DNA of 58,205 nucleotides. It comes from Rhodospirillales bacterium. GTDB taxonomy: Bacteria > Pseudomonadota > Alphaproteobacteria > Rhodospirillales > Defluviicoccaceae. Numbering within the stretch: position 1 is the stretch's first letter; every line of letters starts with the position of its first letter. The position numbers were made by a program, and so were the translations under genes. The notes beneath the pieces were generated by a model. That model was given only the letters and a program-made list of their open reading frames with translations. It was not told where the DNA came from and did not search any database. Location of the stretch: contig JADJQT010000008.1 in assembly GCA_016712595.1 (NCBI GenBank), positions 1-58,205 on the forward strand, written 5' to 3'. Positions 24,691 to 32,624 of this stretch are shown here, in pieces.

Positions 24691-24970
24691 GACTATGTCG
24701 GTAGCCCAGCGGCGCGCATTTCCCTGATGAGCTGCTCTCGTCTTCGACCGGGATTGATCTCGCCTTGGGGCAACTGACGGGGTTGAATGTGTGATGTCGG
24801 TGGCAACCCTCCGGAGGCCGCCATGCAACCGTCGTTGTTGTCAAGTTGGAGCATACCCCAACAAGACAAGCAGACGAGACACTTTCTGCGTCTCATTAGG
24901 GTTGATCAGCAGGATTCCGGTACGCTAGGGTGAGTCGGTCTGGACTCCAACGAGACACCCGCCTCCGCTC

Positions 24971-25558
24971 ATGGTTGTTTACGGCTACGCACGCGTCTCC
25001 AGCATCGACCAGGACCTGAGCATTCAGCAGGCTGCCCTGCGGGCCGCCGGTTGCGACGTCGTTCGTGCCGAGAAGGTGACCGGCACCCGGCGTGACAGCC
25101 GCAGGGAGCTGCAGATGCTGCTCGACTTCCTGCGCACAGGCGACACCCTGATGGTCACGCGCATCGATCGCTTGGCGCGCTCGCTGAAGGACCTGCAGGA
25201 CATCGTCCATGAGCTGAAGGCGAAGGGCGTGGCGCTGAAGGCGACCGAGCAGCCGATCGACACCGGCTCGGCCGCCGGCAAGGCGTTCCTCGACATGCTG
25301 GGCGTGTTCGCCGAGTTCGAGACCAACCTGCGCCGCGAGCGGCAGATGGAGGGGATCAAGGCCGCCAAGGAGCGTGGCGTCTACCGGGGCCGCAAGCCGT
25401 CGATCGACCCGGCCGAGGTGCGCCGGTTGCGCGTCGAGGAAAAGCTCGGGCCGGCGGCGATCGCGCAGCGGCTCGGCATCGGCCGCGCCTCGGTTTATCG
25501 CGTTCTCCACGCCGGGCAGCCGGCCCTAATCGGCACCGAGCCCGCCGGCGCCGAGTGA
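24971..25558 (+). CDS. Serine recombinase (resolvase/invertase family)
   Basis: The 195-residue protein begins MVVYGYARVSSIDQDLSIQQ with the catalytic serine at residue 10. It has VTRIDRLARSLKDLQ, the GVFAEFETNLRRERQMEGI helix and a C-terminal helix-turn-helix (GPAAIAQRLGIGRASVYRVL). It appears intact. It is only distantly related to the recombinase at 6002 but, like it, is followed directly by an HNH-like gene. The ~280 bases upstream (24691-24970) contain no convincing gene and may hold its recombination site. Confidence 0.86.
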   Translation: MVVYGYARVSSIDQDLSIQQAALRAAGCDVVRAEKVTGTRRDSRRELQMLLDFLRTGDTLMVTRIDRLARSLKDLQDIVHELKAKGVALKATEQPIDTGSAAGKAFLDMLGVFAEFETNLRRERQMEGIKAAKERGVYRGRKPSIDPAEVRRLRVEEKLGPAAIAQRLGIGRASVYRVLHAGQPALIGTEPAGAE

Positions 25559-25576
25559 TGGCGAGGGAGTAGACCC

Positions 25577-26011
25577 GTGCCGATCCGCCGCGAACTCCGC
25601 TCCCTCTACCCCGATTACTGGTCCGAGCTCAGCCGGCGCGTCCGCTTCGAGCGCGCCCGCGGGATGTGCCAGAAGTGCGGGCGGCCGCATGGCACCATCG
25701 TTCGCTGCCTGCCGGACGGCCGCTGGTTCGATCCCACCGAGGCCATCTGGCGCGACGGCCGTGGTCGGCCCGCCCGCTGGCCCGACCTGGAGCAGATGAC
25801 GCGGCAGCGGACGACGAAGGTGATCCTCGCCGCCGCGCATCTCGACCACGACCCGCGCAACAACAGGCTGCGCAACCTGCGCAGCCTTTGCCAGCGCTGC
25901 CACATGCTCCACGATCGGCCGCACCATTTGGCGCAGCGCCGGGTCACCTACCTCCTGCGCCGCGCCCTCGGCGACCTGTTCCTGGGACCTTATGATTATC
26001 GGGCAGGCTGA
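25577..26011 (+). CDS. HNH-endonuclease-like zinc protein (second copy)
   Basis: A GTG start at 25577 follows GGCGAGGGAG. The 144-residue product has the same layout as the protein at 6599: CQKCG, the RWFDPTEAIWRDG insertion, AAHLDHDPRNNRLRNL and CQRCHMLHD. Differences are scattered across the length, so the copies diverged before this replicon formed or were acquired separately. It ends RRALGDLFLGPY. Its role with the recombinase is unknown. Confidence 0.7.
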   Translation: MPIRRELRSLYPDYWSELSRRVRFERARGMCQKCGRPHGTIVRCLPDGRWFDPTEAIWRDGRGRPARWPDLEQMTRQRTTKVILAAAHLDHDPRNNRLRNLRSLCQRCHMLHDRPHHLAQRRVTYLLRRALGDLFLGPYDYRAG

Positions 26012-26061
26012 ACCCCGCCTCCCCAACTCGCCCAGCTTCCAGAGCGCGCCGCCGAGCGCTC

Positions 26062-26090
26062 TTGATATTCCTTCGAGGGGATGTTATTTA
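26062..26090 (+). promoter_or_regulatory. Promoter of the relE-like toxin-antitoxin operon
   Basis: TTGATA (26062-26067), a 17-base spacer and TATTTA (26085-26090) precede the toxin ATG by 19 bases. TATTCCTT occurs twice (near 26065 and 26088) and could be the operator bound by the antitoxin. Confidence 0.45.
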
Positions 26091-26109
26091 TTCCTTGAAA
26101 AGAATAATC

Positions 26110-26457
26110 ATGTGGGATGTGGAGGCGACGGGCGCCTTTGAGGAATGGTGGCGCGCGTTGACCGAGCAGGAGCAGGACGACGTGACCGCCATGGTCGAGC
26201 TGCTGCAGGAGCGAGGGCCGAAGCTTCCTTTTCCGTATTCGTCGGGAATCGAGGGCTCGAAATTTTCCCACATGCGCGAGCTGCGCGTGCAGTCGCACGG
26301 CGACCCAATCCGCGTCTTCTACGCCTTCGATCCGCGCCGCGTCGCCGTTCTGCTGATCGGCGGCATCAAGACCGGGAAGGAGAAGCGCTTCTACAAGGAG
26401 TACGTCCCGAAGGCGGACAAGCTCTACGAGCAACACATGAAGAGTTTGGAGGGCTGA
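26110..26457 (+). CDS. RelE/HigB-type (Gp49-like) toxin
   Basis: The 115-residue protein MWDVEATGAFEEWWRALTEQ, with FPYSSGIEGSKFSHMRELRV, PIRVFYAFDPRRVAVLLIGG and KEKRFYKEYVPKA, matches the phage-derived Gp49-like/HigB toxin family of RelE-fold RNases. The conserved lysine/arginine cluster of these toxins is in place. The ATG at 26110 gives a family-like start. The antitoxin gene follows after two bases. Confidence 0.82.
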   Translation: MWDVEATGAFEEWWRALTEQEQDDVTAMVELLQERGPKLPFPYSSGIEGSKFSHMRELRVQSHGDPIRVFYAFDPRRVAVLLIGGIKTGKEKRFYKEYVPKADKLYEQHMKSLEG

Positions 26458-26459
26458 CC

Positions 26460-26807
26460 GTGGCCAGGAATTTTTCAGAGCTGACGAAGGACCTCACGCC
26501 CGAGCGCCGGGAGCGCATCGAGGCGGCCAAGGCCGCGCTACGTCAGGAAATGGACCTGGCCGAGCTGCGTCAAGCGCTCTCGCTCACCCAGTCCACCCTC
26601 GCCGAGGCCCTTGGGGTCAAGCAGGGCGAAGTTTCCAAGATCGAGAACCGCGCCGACATTTTCGTCAGCACCTTGCGCCGGTTCATTCAGGCGATGGGCG
26701 GCGATCTCGAAATCCGAGCCGTGTTTCCCGACCGCGCCGTCACGATCAAGAACTTTTCCTCGCTATCGCAGGACCCGATGGCAGGACATCAACTGCCTGC
26801 CTCGTAG
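26460..26807 (+). CDS. XRE-family antitoxin
   Basis: A GTG at 26460 begins a 115-residue protein with an N-terminal helical region (ARNFSELTKDLTPERRERIE) and a helix-turn-helix SLTQSTLAEALGVKQGEVSK near residues 40-60, followed by FVSTLRRFIQAMGGDLEIRA. This is the usual antitoxin partner of Gp49-like toxins, binding its own operator. One base after its stop the 43-bp inverted repeat of the 526-bp unit begins. Confidence 0.8.
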   Translation: MARNFSELTKDLTPERRERIEAAKAALRQEMDLAELRQALSLTQSTLAEALGVKQGEVSKIENRADIFVSTLRRFIQAMGGDLEIRAVFPDRAVTIKNFSSLSQDPMAGHQLPAS

Positions 26808-26808
26808 C

Positions 26809-27334
26809 TGTAGCGGCGCGCAAACGAAATGTGGCGGACGCGAGATTCAGGACCATTTCCGACGCACATTGTTTGAGACGGACGCAGGCCTCGGGCGCAC
26901 GCTCGTTGCGACGCAGCGCACATTGCTTGAGACGAACGCGAGATCTTGCGAGCCGGACGCACGCTGACCGAAACGGATCGCATCCTGCCAATCGGCATTG
27001 CCGAGTGTGAGAAAAACGGCCGGTTTCCTGGCGGTCTCCCGGACGGCACGGCAACCGGGTCACTGCCGCCAGAAAACTCATTGCTGAAATCTGCACAAGA
27101 ATACTGTCTGCGCACCAGCTTTCCTTGCGTTCCATTTCTGCTGGTTGCTGCAGGATCGCCGCTTTGGCACGTGCCACCGAGGATGATTTCGGTGCTCACG
27201 ATCTTACGTCGGTCTCAGCTAATTTGCGTTCAGTCTCAGCCAATTTGCGTTCCGGACACGCCCAGTCTCAAAGAGCGTGCACCGAAACCGCCCTGAATCT
27301 CGCGTCCGCCACATTTCGTTTGCGCGCCGCTACA
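26809..27334. mobile_element. 526-bp MITE-like unit with 43-bp perfect terminal inverted repeats
   Basis: Bases 26809-26851 are the exact reverse complement of 27292-27334; both begin TGTAGCGGCGCGCAAACG when read inward. Inside each end is a ladder of ~20-bp repeats: plus-strand units at 26861, 26894, 26915 and 26956, and minus-strand units ending at 27283, 27251, 27230 and (weak) 27210. First-unit offsets from the ends are 52 and 51 bases. The 440-bp interior has no supported gene. It looks like a non-autonomous derivative of a transposon with multi-site ends. No direct target duplication is visible. Confidence 0.7.
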
Positions 27335-27493
27335 ATTACTTGCCCGACGCGGCTGGTCGGGCGCTGCGGCGGGCCTCCCGGCGGCGTCCAGTTGTGCCGC
27401 CGGCGGGGGCTCGGGTACCGAGCCGCAGCCTCCGATCATCCACCCGTCGCAGCCATGACCAGCAGCCACAGCGTCTCGCGCGATCGCTGCCGA

Positions 27494-27772
27494 TCAGCCG
27501 ATCGGCAGCCAGCCGGATGCACCCGCGGCGGTCGATGCGGCCGTGGCGATGGCGACCGGAAGCGAGACGGTTGGAAGCGTGGCAACGAAGCCTTCGCCTT
27601 CCAGCATTGTGTCCGGCATGATCGGCCCCACGTCGGCGGCAGTGCTGGATGAGTGAACGATGGCGGTGGCGATGGCCGAGCCGAAATTGTTGGCGGCGCT
27701 GATGTCGTGGGCGGCGGTGAAGAAAATCATCCCGATCAATGCGACTGCCGTAAGCACTTTTGGATTATCCAT
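27494..27772 (-). CDS. Small hydrophobic protein, 92 aa, possibly exported
   Basis: The product starts MDNPKVLTAVALIGMIFFTA, which could be a signal peptide or membrane anchor, and has a second non-polar tail (LPVAIATAASTAAGASG). A GAGG lies just before the ATG, and a heptanucleotide tandem repeat immediately upstream (27779-27812) could affect its expression. A 10-bp-stem hairpin at 27486-27509 overlaps the stop codon. No family is recognised and the gene could be spurious. Confidence 0.35.
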   Translation of the reverse strand: MDNPKVLTAVALIGMIFFTAAHDISAANNFGSAIATAIVHSSSTAADVGPIMPDTMLEGEGFVATLPTVSLPVAIATAASTAAGASGWLPIG

Positions 27773-27778
27773 GCCTCT

Positions 27779-27812
27779 GTCCTATGTCCTATGTCCTATG
27801 TCCTATGTCCTA
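27779..27812. repeat. Heptanucleotide tandem repeat (GTCCTAT) x 4.9
   Basis: Four complete copies of GTCCTAT and a sixth-base partial run without interruption. On the minus strand this reads as repeated AGGACAT ending seven bases before the ATG of the 92-aa gene, so slippage would change its leader. Confidence 0.8.
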
Positions 27813-27870
27813 ACTGAGCCAGGAATATGGTCCATCGAGCGCTGCCCGCAAGGGTTTGCGCGTCGCTACA

Positions 27871-28362
27871 CTAGCGCGCCGCTACGGCCGCTTCTCAGGC
27901 GAGCCCACGCCCGACCAACTCGCCCGCCATTTCCACCTCGACGACGCCGACCGCGCCTTCGTCGCCGAGCACCGCGGCGACCACAACCGCCTCGGTGTTG
28001 CGGTTCAACTCGGCTCGGTCAGGCTGCTCTGTACCTTCCTCGACGATCCCACCGAGGCGCCGGCGGCCGCTGTGCGCTACGCCGCCGATCAGCTCGCCAT
28101 CGAGGGCTGCGCGGAAGCCATGGCCGCTTATGCCGCCAGCGAGGGCCGCTGGCGGCACGGCCCGCGTATCCGCGAGCGGTACGGCTACCGCCAGTTCACC
28201 GATACCGGCATCGCCTTCCGGCTCAACCGGTTCCTCTACGCGCTCTGCTGGACCGGCGCCGATGTCGCCCGTATCTTCCGGGTCCATCGCGCAACCATCA
28301 GCCGCATCGCCGCCGAAGCGAGGGCCACGCTCCTGGCCCAAAGTCTGTCCCCTACGCGATGG
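27871..28362 (+). pseudogene. Tn3-family transposase N-terminal (DUF4158) fragment
   Basis: The frame reads PTPDQLARHFHLDDADRAFV, GDHNRLGVAVQLGSVRLLCT, RERYGYRQFTDTGIAFRLNR and FLYALCWTGADVARIF. This matches the DUF4158 start of Tn3-type transposases (LGFAVQL.LRY, YGY..F, FL..R...). Only about 160 of ~980 residues remain; homology stops near 28362 where the inverted 81-bp repeat region begins. It starts at the right TGTAGC end at 27870. Confidence 0.6.
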
Positions 28363-28389
28363 AGTGACCGCACGGCTGTCGATCCAACT

Positions 28390-28471
28390 TGCTTCACCGA
28401 GCGCCACAAGCCGCCGCTCAGGACGAGCATCGAGCTGAAAAGCTGACTCTTTCGCGATATCAGCAGGTTAC
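28390..28471 (-). repeat. ~81-bp imperfect inverted repeat, right copy
   Basis: Reverse complement of the segment at 20020-20100 with a few substitutions and two small indels; the core AAAGAGTCAGCTTTTCAGCT is exact. It truncates the Tn3 transposase fragment. The following 28472-28694 shows no gene apart from the 20-bp motif at 28531-28550. Confidence 0.55.
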
Positions 28472-28694
28472 CGCAATAGGCCAGATCTAACCCATTGAAA
28501 TCAACCGCTTTACAGAACGGCACTTTCGGCGCGTAGGTTACGGAAAGGCCGCCTTGTGTCGGTTTTCTGTTCCGTTGCTACTCAGAGCCCGGCTACCAGT
28601 CGTCACGGCCGGAGAACGGGTTCTTCTGACGCCCGTCGGCGCCCGCGGAACTGGCGTTACGAAAAGCCCGACACCGGCCGGCGCAGCCTGACGC

Positions 28695-29130
28695 TCACTG
28701 CGCCGCGAGGTGTTCGTCGATTTCGTGCAGACGATCCTCGAAATAGCGCCGATAATGCTCCTGCCCGGCCTGCATGAAACCTTCGAACGCGGCGTTGAAT
28801 GCTTGTCGAGCCTCGCCAACTTTCGCTCGATCACGGGTCCGGTCGCCGAGCGTCCACAGCGCGTTGCCGAGGTTGTTCTGGGTCATCGCCCAGTCGAGCG
28901 GCACCCGCTCGCGGGTCCACTCCTGCAGCGCCGCGCGATAGGCGTCGACCGCGTCCTGCAACGGGGCATTTTGCCCCGACTGATCGCCGTGCGTTCGCAG
29001 CGCGTCGGCGAGGATGACGAGTGTCGATCCGCGGGCGTCGGCATCCCAGCCGGCCCGGTCGCGGCTCTCGTTCAGCAGACGGCGCACGCCGGCGATAAAA
29101 GGGGGCAGCCGGTCGGCGACATAGGTCCCT
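28695..29130 (-). pseudogene. TPR-repeat protein, C-terminal fragment
   Basis: The minus strand encodes DAVDAYRAALQEWTRERVPL then DWAMTQNNLGNALWTLGDRT, the repeat unit of a family of tetratricopeptide proteins (AYRAALEE..RERVPL.WA.TQNNLG.AL). It has a C-terminal helical tail. Only about one and a half repeats remain and no start codon with a ribosome site is visible, so the 5' end is missing. It is likely debris from a chromosomal or plasmid gene. Confidence 0.55.
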
Positions 29131-29155
29131 CCGCAACCACCACTGGCACCCGTAA

Positions 29156-29175
29156 CCGGGCGTTATGGAAAGACC
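29156..29175 (+). repeat. CCGGGCGTTATGGAAA motif next to integrase
   Basis: The 16-mer CCGGGCGTTATGGAAA recurs exactly at 13322-13337 beside the integrase N-terminal remnant. It resembles the motifs at 7078-7097 and 28531-28550. Here it lies three bases past the integrase stop, a position where integrase core sites can be found. Confidence 0.4.
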
Positions 29176-29178
29176 GTT

Positions 29179-30140
29179 TTACACTCCGATCCGCTCGACC
29201 TCATCGAGGCTCATCTCCTCGTGCCGGCGGTCGTAGAGCTGAGTGGTGCGGGTGCTGGCGTGGTTCGCCATCGCTGCGGCCTTCTCCAGCGTGCCGCCGT
29301 TCTTCAGGTAAGCGGTGATGCCGGTCGCGCGGAAGCTGTGGTTGCCGATCTTCGTCTTGATCCCGGCCGCGGCCGCGCGCCGGCGGATCATCGCATAGGC
29401 GTTCGCCTGGGGCAGGGCGGTACGGGTGAGCTGCCCGGTGCCGCGCCCGATGGTGCGGAACAGAGGCCCCTTGCCGTCGTCCATGATGCCGGTCTGCTCC
29501 AGATAGGCGGTGAGGTAGGCTTCGAGGTTGTGATGGCACGGCATGGCGTGCGCCTTGCCGCCTTTCTCGCGCAGCCGCACCCAAAGCCGCCGGTTCTGGG
29601 TGTAGACATCCTCGACCTTCATGGCGAGCGCCGCGCCGATCCGCGCGAAGCTGTAGACCATGAGGCCAATCAGCGCCCGGTCGCGAAGCCCCGCCGGCGT
29701 TGTCGCGTCGATGCTGTCGAGCAGCCCGCGCGCCTCGGCCGGTTCGAGTACCGGCGTCTTCCCGGATTTCACGACGTGCGAGGAGCCGCGCACCGAAGCG
29801 GCGGGATTGACCGGCACCACCTGGCCCGTCACCAGCCAGTCGAACAGATGCCGGATCGCGGCGAGCTGCTGCTTGACCGTCGGCGCGGCCAGCTCCCGCG
29901 CCTGGCTCTCGATCCAGGTGGCAACGTGCAGTGGCTGCACGGCCCTGAGCGACGGCACCCCCGCATCCGCGCACCAGGCGAGGAAGTCAGCGACGGCCCG
30001 GCTGTAGGCTCGCCGTGTGTGGGTTGCGGATCGCGGCCGCGAAAAATTCGAGGAAGCGCATACCGGCGTGCTCGCCAGCGGCGGCCACCAGGGCAGGGAG
30101 GCTGCTCGGCGCGCTGATCGGGACGAGCAGCCAGTTCACA
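29179..30140 (-). pseudogene. Tyrosine recombinase/integrase with N-terminal frameshift
   Basis: The main frame (29179 to about 30013) encodes RRAYSRAVADFLAWCADAGV, PTVKQQLAAIRHLFDWLVTG and a catalytic domain with Arg in YSFARIGAALAM, box II HSFRATGIT and the nucleophile in HASTRTTQLYDRR. The sequence just upstream continues in another frame as FLEFFAAAIRNPHT, which should join to RRAYSR; one base appears to be missing near 30015. A shortened protein could still start internally (a GTG at 29956). The same core-binding domain recurs as a fragment at 13381-13506. Confidence 0.72.
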
Positions 30141-30336
30141 GCCGCACGCCCTTTGCCGCAGCCGCAGCCGCCAGATCAGGACATTTCGACATATGTTCAG
30201 CGGGATTCCAGGGATTAAAATATTTGCACTTCATCCCAACGGGAAACTCCGTCACCCATTTACCCGGCTCACCACGCATCATAAGCCCACAGGTCGGACA
30301 GACGATAGTTGGCGGAAGGGAATTGCTTGCTGTCAT
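30136..30336 (-). CDS. Small zinc-ribbon-like hypothetical protein, 66 aa
   Basis: AGAGGTG lies before the ATG at 30336. The product contains CPTCG (about 13-17) and later C..YFNPWNPAEHMSKCPDL, so up to four cysteines could bind a metal. No family is recognised. It lies between the TrfB-like gene and the frameshifted integrase, all on the minus strand. Confidence 0.5.
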   Translation of the reverse strand: MTASNSLPPTIVCPTCGLMMRGEPGKWVTEFPVGMKCKYFNPWNPAEHMSKCPDLAAAAAAKGVRL

Positions 30337-30431
30337 GGCACACCTCTAACATCTGATAAGCGACATTATCATATATAGATCGCCGCACAAGCCGGGGGAC
30401 TTGTTGCCGCTTGGGAGAGGCGGCCCTAACG

Positions 30432-30842
30432 TTAATCGCTCTCTTCGGCTTCTTCTTTCTTGTCGTCGCGAGCGCCGCTCGCGACGACGTGTGCGGCGCG
30501 GGCCGCCTCGGCCATTGCTTCCACCTGAGCGGCAAGCTCGGGTGGAAGCCATACGTCGACTCGCCGCCAAGCCGTAGGCACTGCCTGCGCTGCAGCGCGG
30601 AAGCGCTGCACGATCCCGTGCACGCGTTGCCGTGTCATGCCGAAGTGCCGCGCAGCGGCGCTGGGCGTCATCCCGTCTACCAGGACGGCTCGCGCTACGT
30701 CGATCGTATCGATCGCAAGGCGCCCGAGTCGCGGACGCAAGAGCTCGAATTCGCTGTGTGTCAGTTTGGGCATCTTGGGATGTGCGGCCGGTCGTCGGTC
30801 AATGGCTGTCGCCCAAGGTAAGCTCGGAGTCGCGGCGTACAT
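30432..30842 (-). CDS. TrfB/KorA-related plasmid transcriptional regulator
   Basis: AGGAGG lies eight bases before the ATG at 30842, giving 136 residues. The central region KLTHSEFELLRPRLGRLAID and the helix-turn-helix MTPSAAARHFGMTRQRVHGI resemble the TrfB-related DNA-binding domain (KorA/TrfB of IncP plasmids). A helical C-terminal part (WLPPELAAQVEAMAEAARAA) is followed by an acidic tail. It probably regulates plasmid genes, perhaps from the operator near 31787-31806. It lies downstream of the DUF932 gene with a 62-base gap. Confidence 0.72.
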   Translation of the reverse strand: MYAATPSLPWATAIDRRPAAHPKMPKLTHSEFELLRPRLGRLAIDTIDVARAVLVDGMTPSAAARHFGMTRQRVHGIVQRFRAAAQAVPTAWRRVDVWLPPELAAQVEAMAEAARAAHVVASGARDDKKEEAEESD

Positions 30843-30904
30843 AGCGCGGTCCTCCTGCGGCGTCGGCAACGGGGGGCGGTGCTGCCGCCCCCCTGGGCGA
30901 GGCG

Positions 30905-31729
30905 TTATCCGCGCAGTTTCCGCATTTCTTGAGCGAGCACCCACAGGGCGCGATTGATCTTGATACTCTGATCAATGCCGGTGATCGCACGGGTCGTGGT
31001 GGCGCGGCCGTTGCGATTGCGACCCGGCACGCGGCCCTTGGTCATGTTCTCTTGCACCCGGTTGAATGCGCTCCAGAGGTCGCTTCCGTGATCCTCAGAG
31101 CGGCGCGGAGTGAGGAGCTGCTCGGGCTCGATGGGCGCGGGGTGTTCGTCGTCGTAGCGCAGCGCCAGCGCTGCCCGTGCGAAGGCGGTGTCCTCGCCGC
31201 TGCGGAGCGTAAGCGCCTGCATCGCGTCGCGCTGGTCGATCGCCTCTCCGAACCCGTCGAGAACGGTATAGGCACCCTCGATCACTTGGCCCACGACGTC
31301 GCCCTTGTGAGGTACGCGAAAGTCCGCGAACGTGTCGCCACAGACCAAGCCGTTCTGACAGACGAAACGGAACATGCCGGCGAGCATCTGGTAGCTGCTG
31401 GTCCCGTCGTGGCTGTTGAGAAGGATGATTTCGTTGGCTTCCGCGCCGAGGATCTGGTCGGCGTGCCGCAGCCGGATCATGTGCTTGGTGTGCTCGCGCT
31501 TGTTGTCGTTCCGCACGCGGGTCTGACAGACCATGAAGGGCTGAAATCCCTCTTTGCGCAGGCCGCATAGAACCTCGATGGTGGGGATGTAAGTGTAACG
31601 GGCGGAGCGGCTGTCATGCGCTTCGCTCGCGAAAACCGACGGCGCAACACGCGCGATTTGGTCATCGGTGAGCGGCGCCGACGAACGGAGTGCGGGAGAC
31701 CTCGACGCGAAACGGCTCGAAAGCTGCAT
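30905..31729 (-). CDS. DUF932 (phage/plasmid-like) protein
   Basis: AGGAG lies eight bases before the ATG at 31729. The 274-residue protein contains RYTYIPTIEVLCGLRKEGFQ, HTKHMIRLRHADQI, EIILLNSHDGTSSYQMLAGM and FRFVCQNGLVCGD, the core of the DUF932 family found on plasmids and phages, whose role is not established. It heads a minus-strand operon with the TrfB-like gene and is preceded by a strong promoter-operator region. Confidence 0.85.
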   Translation of the reverse strand: MQLSSRFASRSPALRSSAPLTDDQIARVAPSVFASEAHDSRSARYTYIPTIEVLCGLRKEGFQPFMVCQTRVRNDNKREHTKHMIRLRHADQILGAEANEIILLNSHDGTSSYQMLAGMFRFVCQNGLVCGDTFADFRVPHKGDVVGQVIEGAYTVLDGFGEAIDQRDAMQALTLRSGEDTAFARAALALRYDDEHPAPIEPEQLLTPRRSEDHGSDLWSAFNRVQENMTKGRVPGRNRNGRATTTRAITGIDQSIKINRALWVLAQEMRKLRG

Positions 31730-31786
31730 GATGATAACTCCTGCATGAGTTCCCGGAGCCTTGCGGTTGCCGCCGCTTGGAACCGG

Positions 31787-31841
31787 ATCGGTTCTACCGA
31801 ACCGATGGTTGGATATTAGCTGGCGAAGCCCGGGATGTCAA
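31787..31841 (-). promoter_or_regulatory. Strong promoter and operator of the DUF932-TrfB operon
   Basis: Read on the minus strand, TTGACA (31836-31841), a 17-base spacer and TAATAT (31813-31818) are near consensus. Just downstream an inverted repeat ATCGGTTC-TACC-GAACCGAT (31787-31806) overlaps the transcript start region and would suit a repressor such as the TrfB-like protein encoded in the same operon. Confidence 0.65.
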
Positions 31842-31859
31842 TAGATGTAAAGGAAATGT

Positions 31860-32287
31860 TTACAACAATTTACGCATGGCGACGCGTCATTGGCGCTGTT
31901 GCTCCGTTTTGCGTTAGACTGTCGCGACAGAAGGTCCGGCTACTGCATTAGCCGGCACCGCGGCCCGAGGGGTTGCCGCCCCTTGGGCCGTCTTATTTCG
32001 TCCTTTTCCTCATGCCCTTTGTTCGACCCGCCGGAGGCGGGGTCGGAAAGTCGGGACGCCCTTCGTCCCGACGCTTTCAGCGGATCGCCGCCCGCAGAAG
32101 CCGTCAAAGGCGCGCGGAGCGCGGCACTGGAGCCACGCACAGCGTAGCGAGCATGGCGAAGCGCCACCCTTTGACGGTTTCGAGGACGGTGATAGTCGCA
32201 AATGCCAAATGACTTCGCGCGGAGCGCGTCAATGTTTTGTTTGTGTGGTGTTTCTCATAGGTAATAATGGTGATGGAGGTTTCTTGG
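31860..32287. other. Gene-free region with strong hairpins
   Basis: No frame here has convincing protein features. Three stem-loops stand out: 31961-31990 (arms CGGCCCGAGGGG / CCCCTTGGGCCG, 11 of 12 pairs, followed by TCTTATTT), 32050-32072 (GTCGGGACG / CGTCCCGAC, perfect), and a longer-range CCGTCAAAG / CTTTGACGG pair near 32100-32180. They could be terminators or part of a structured RNA. Confidence 0.45.
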
Positions 32288-32624
32288 TCAGGCTGAACAT
32301 CCGGGAAAACCCGGCCGACCGGTGCCGGGCGCCTCGCGTTCTTTCAATGCGCGCCAGAGGCCCAGCAGTGTGCCCACGAGCGGATCGCTGCCGTCGTCGT
32401 TGCGGGCCAGCTCGGCCGCGATAGCCTCGACGCTGCTGCCGTCGCACCGCACCTGGATTGCCGCGTCGAGCGCGGAGGGAAGAGGCGGCTGGTCACCCCA
32501 TGTGCCGGCTTCGGGCTGCGGCGGCGCGGCGGTCTGGTCCCAGCACTCGGCGGGCAGGACGGCGTAGGCGTTCGTGTCCTGGCGCAGCGTATAGCGCCCG
32601 TTCTCGATCTCCCCGGTGCAGTGT
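32288..32624 (-). pseudogene. Hypothetical protein cut at its 5' end by a Tn3-type inverted repeat
   Basis: The minus-strand frame reads TPHCTGEIENGRYTLRQDTN, AYAVLPAECWDQT and continues to an acidic helical end (SSVEAIAAELARNDDGS). Translation upstream of TPHC is the Tn3-type inverted repeat starting at 32625, so the real N-terminus was replaced by transposon sequence. Function unknown. Confidence 0.5.

Larger units (their letters stand above)
24524..27870. mobile_element. Candidate transposon with TGTAGC ends, no transposase (outer unit)
   Basis: The left end at 24524 reads TGTAGCAACGCGCAA inward, and the right end at 27870, on the other strand, reads TGTAGCGACGCGCAAAC. Both share a later CCATATCC/CCATATTCC block about 40-52 bases in. 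The left end then carries a ladder of ~20-bp repeats. Inside lie a serine recombinase-HNH pair, a toxin-antitoxin pair and a smaller unit with the same kind of ends (26809-27334). No target duplication is visible and no transposase gene is present. The element family is not recognised. Confidence 0.45.

Noticed and set aside
24576..26975. Short direct repeats resembling a CRISPR array
   Set aside because: Repeats are ~20 bp, imperfect, unevenly but reproducibly spaced (33/21/41) and tied to transposon ends; no spacers of even length and no cas genes.
26809..27334. Target site duplication around the 526-bp unit
   Set aside because: Flanking pentamers (GTAGC and ATTAC) do not match, and no other duplication length is convincing.
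29156..29175. GTTATGG as an integron recombination core
   Set aside because: The nearby integrase lacks visible IntI-specific features and no attC-like paired sites or gene cassettes follow.
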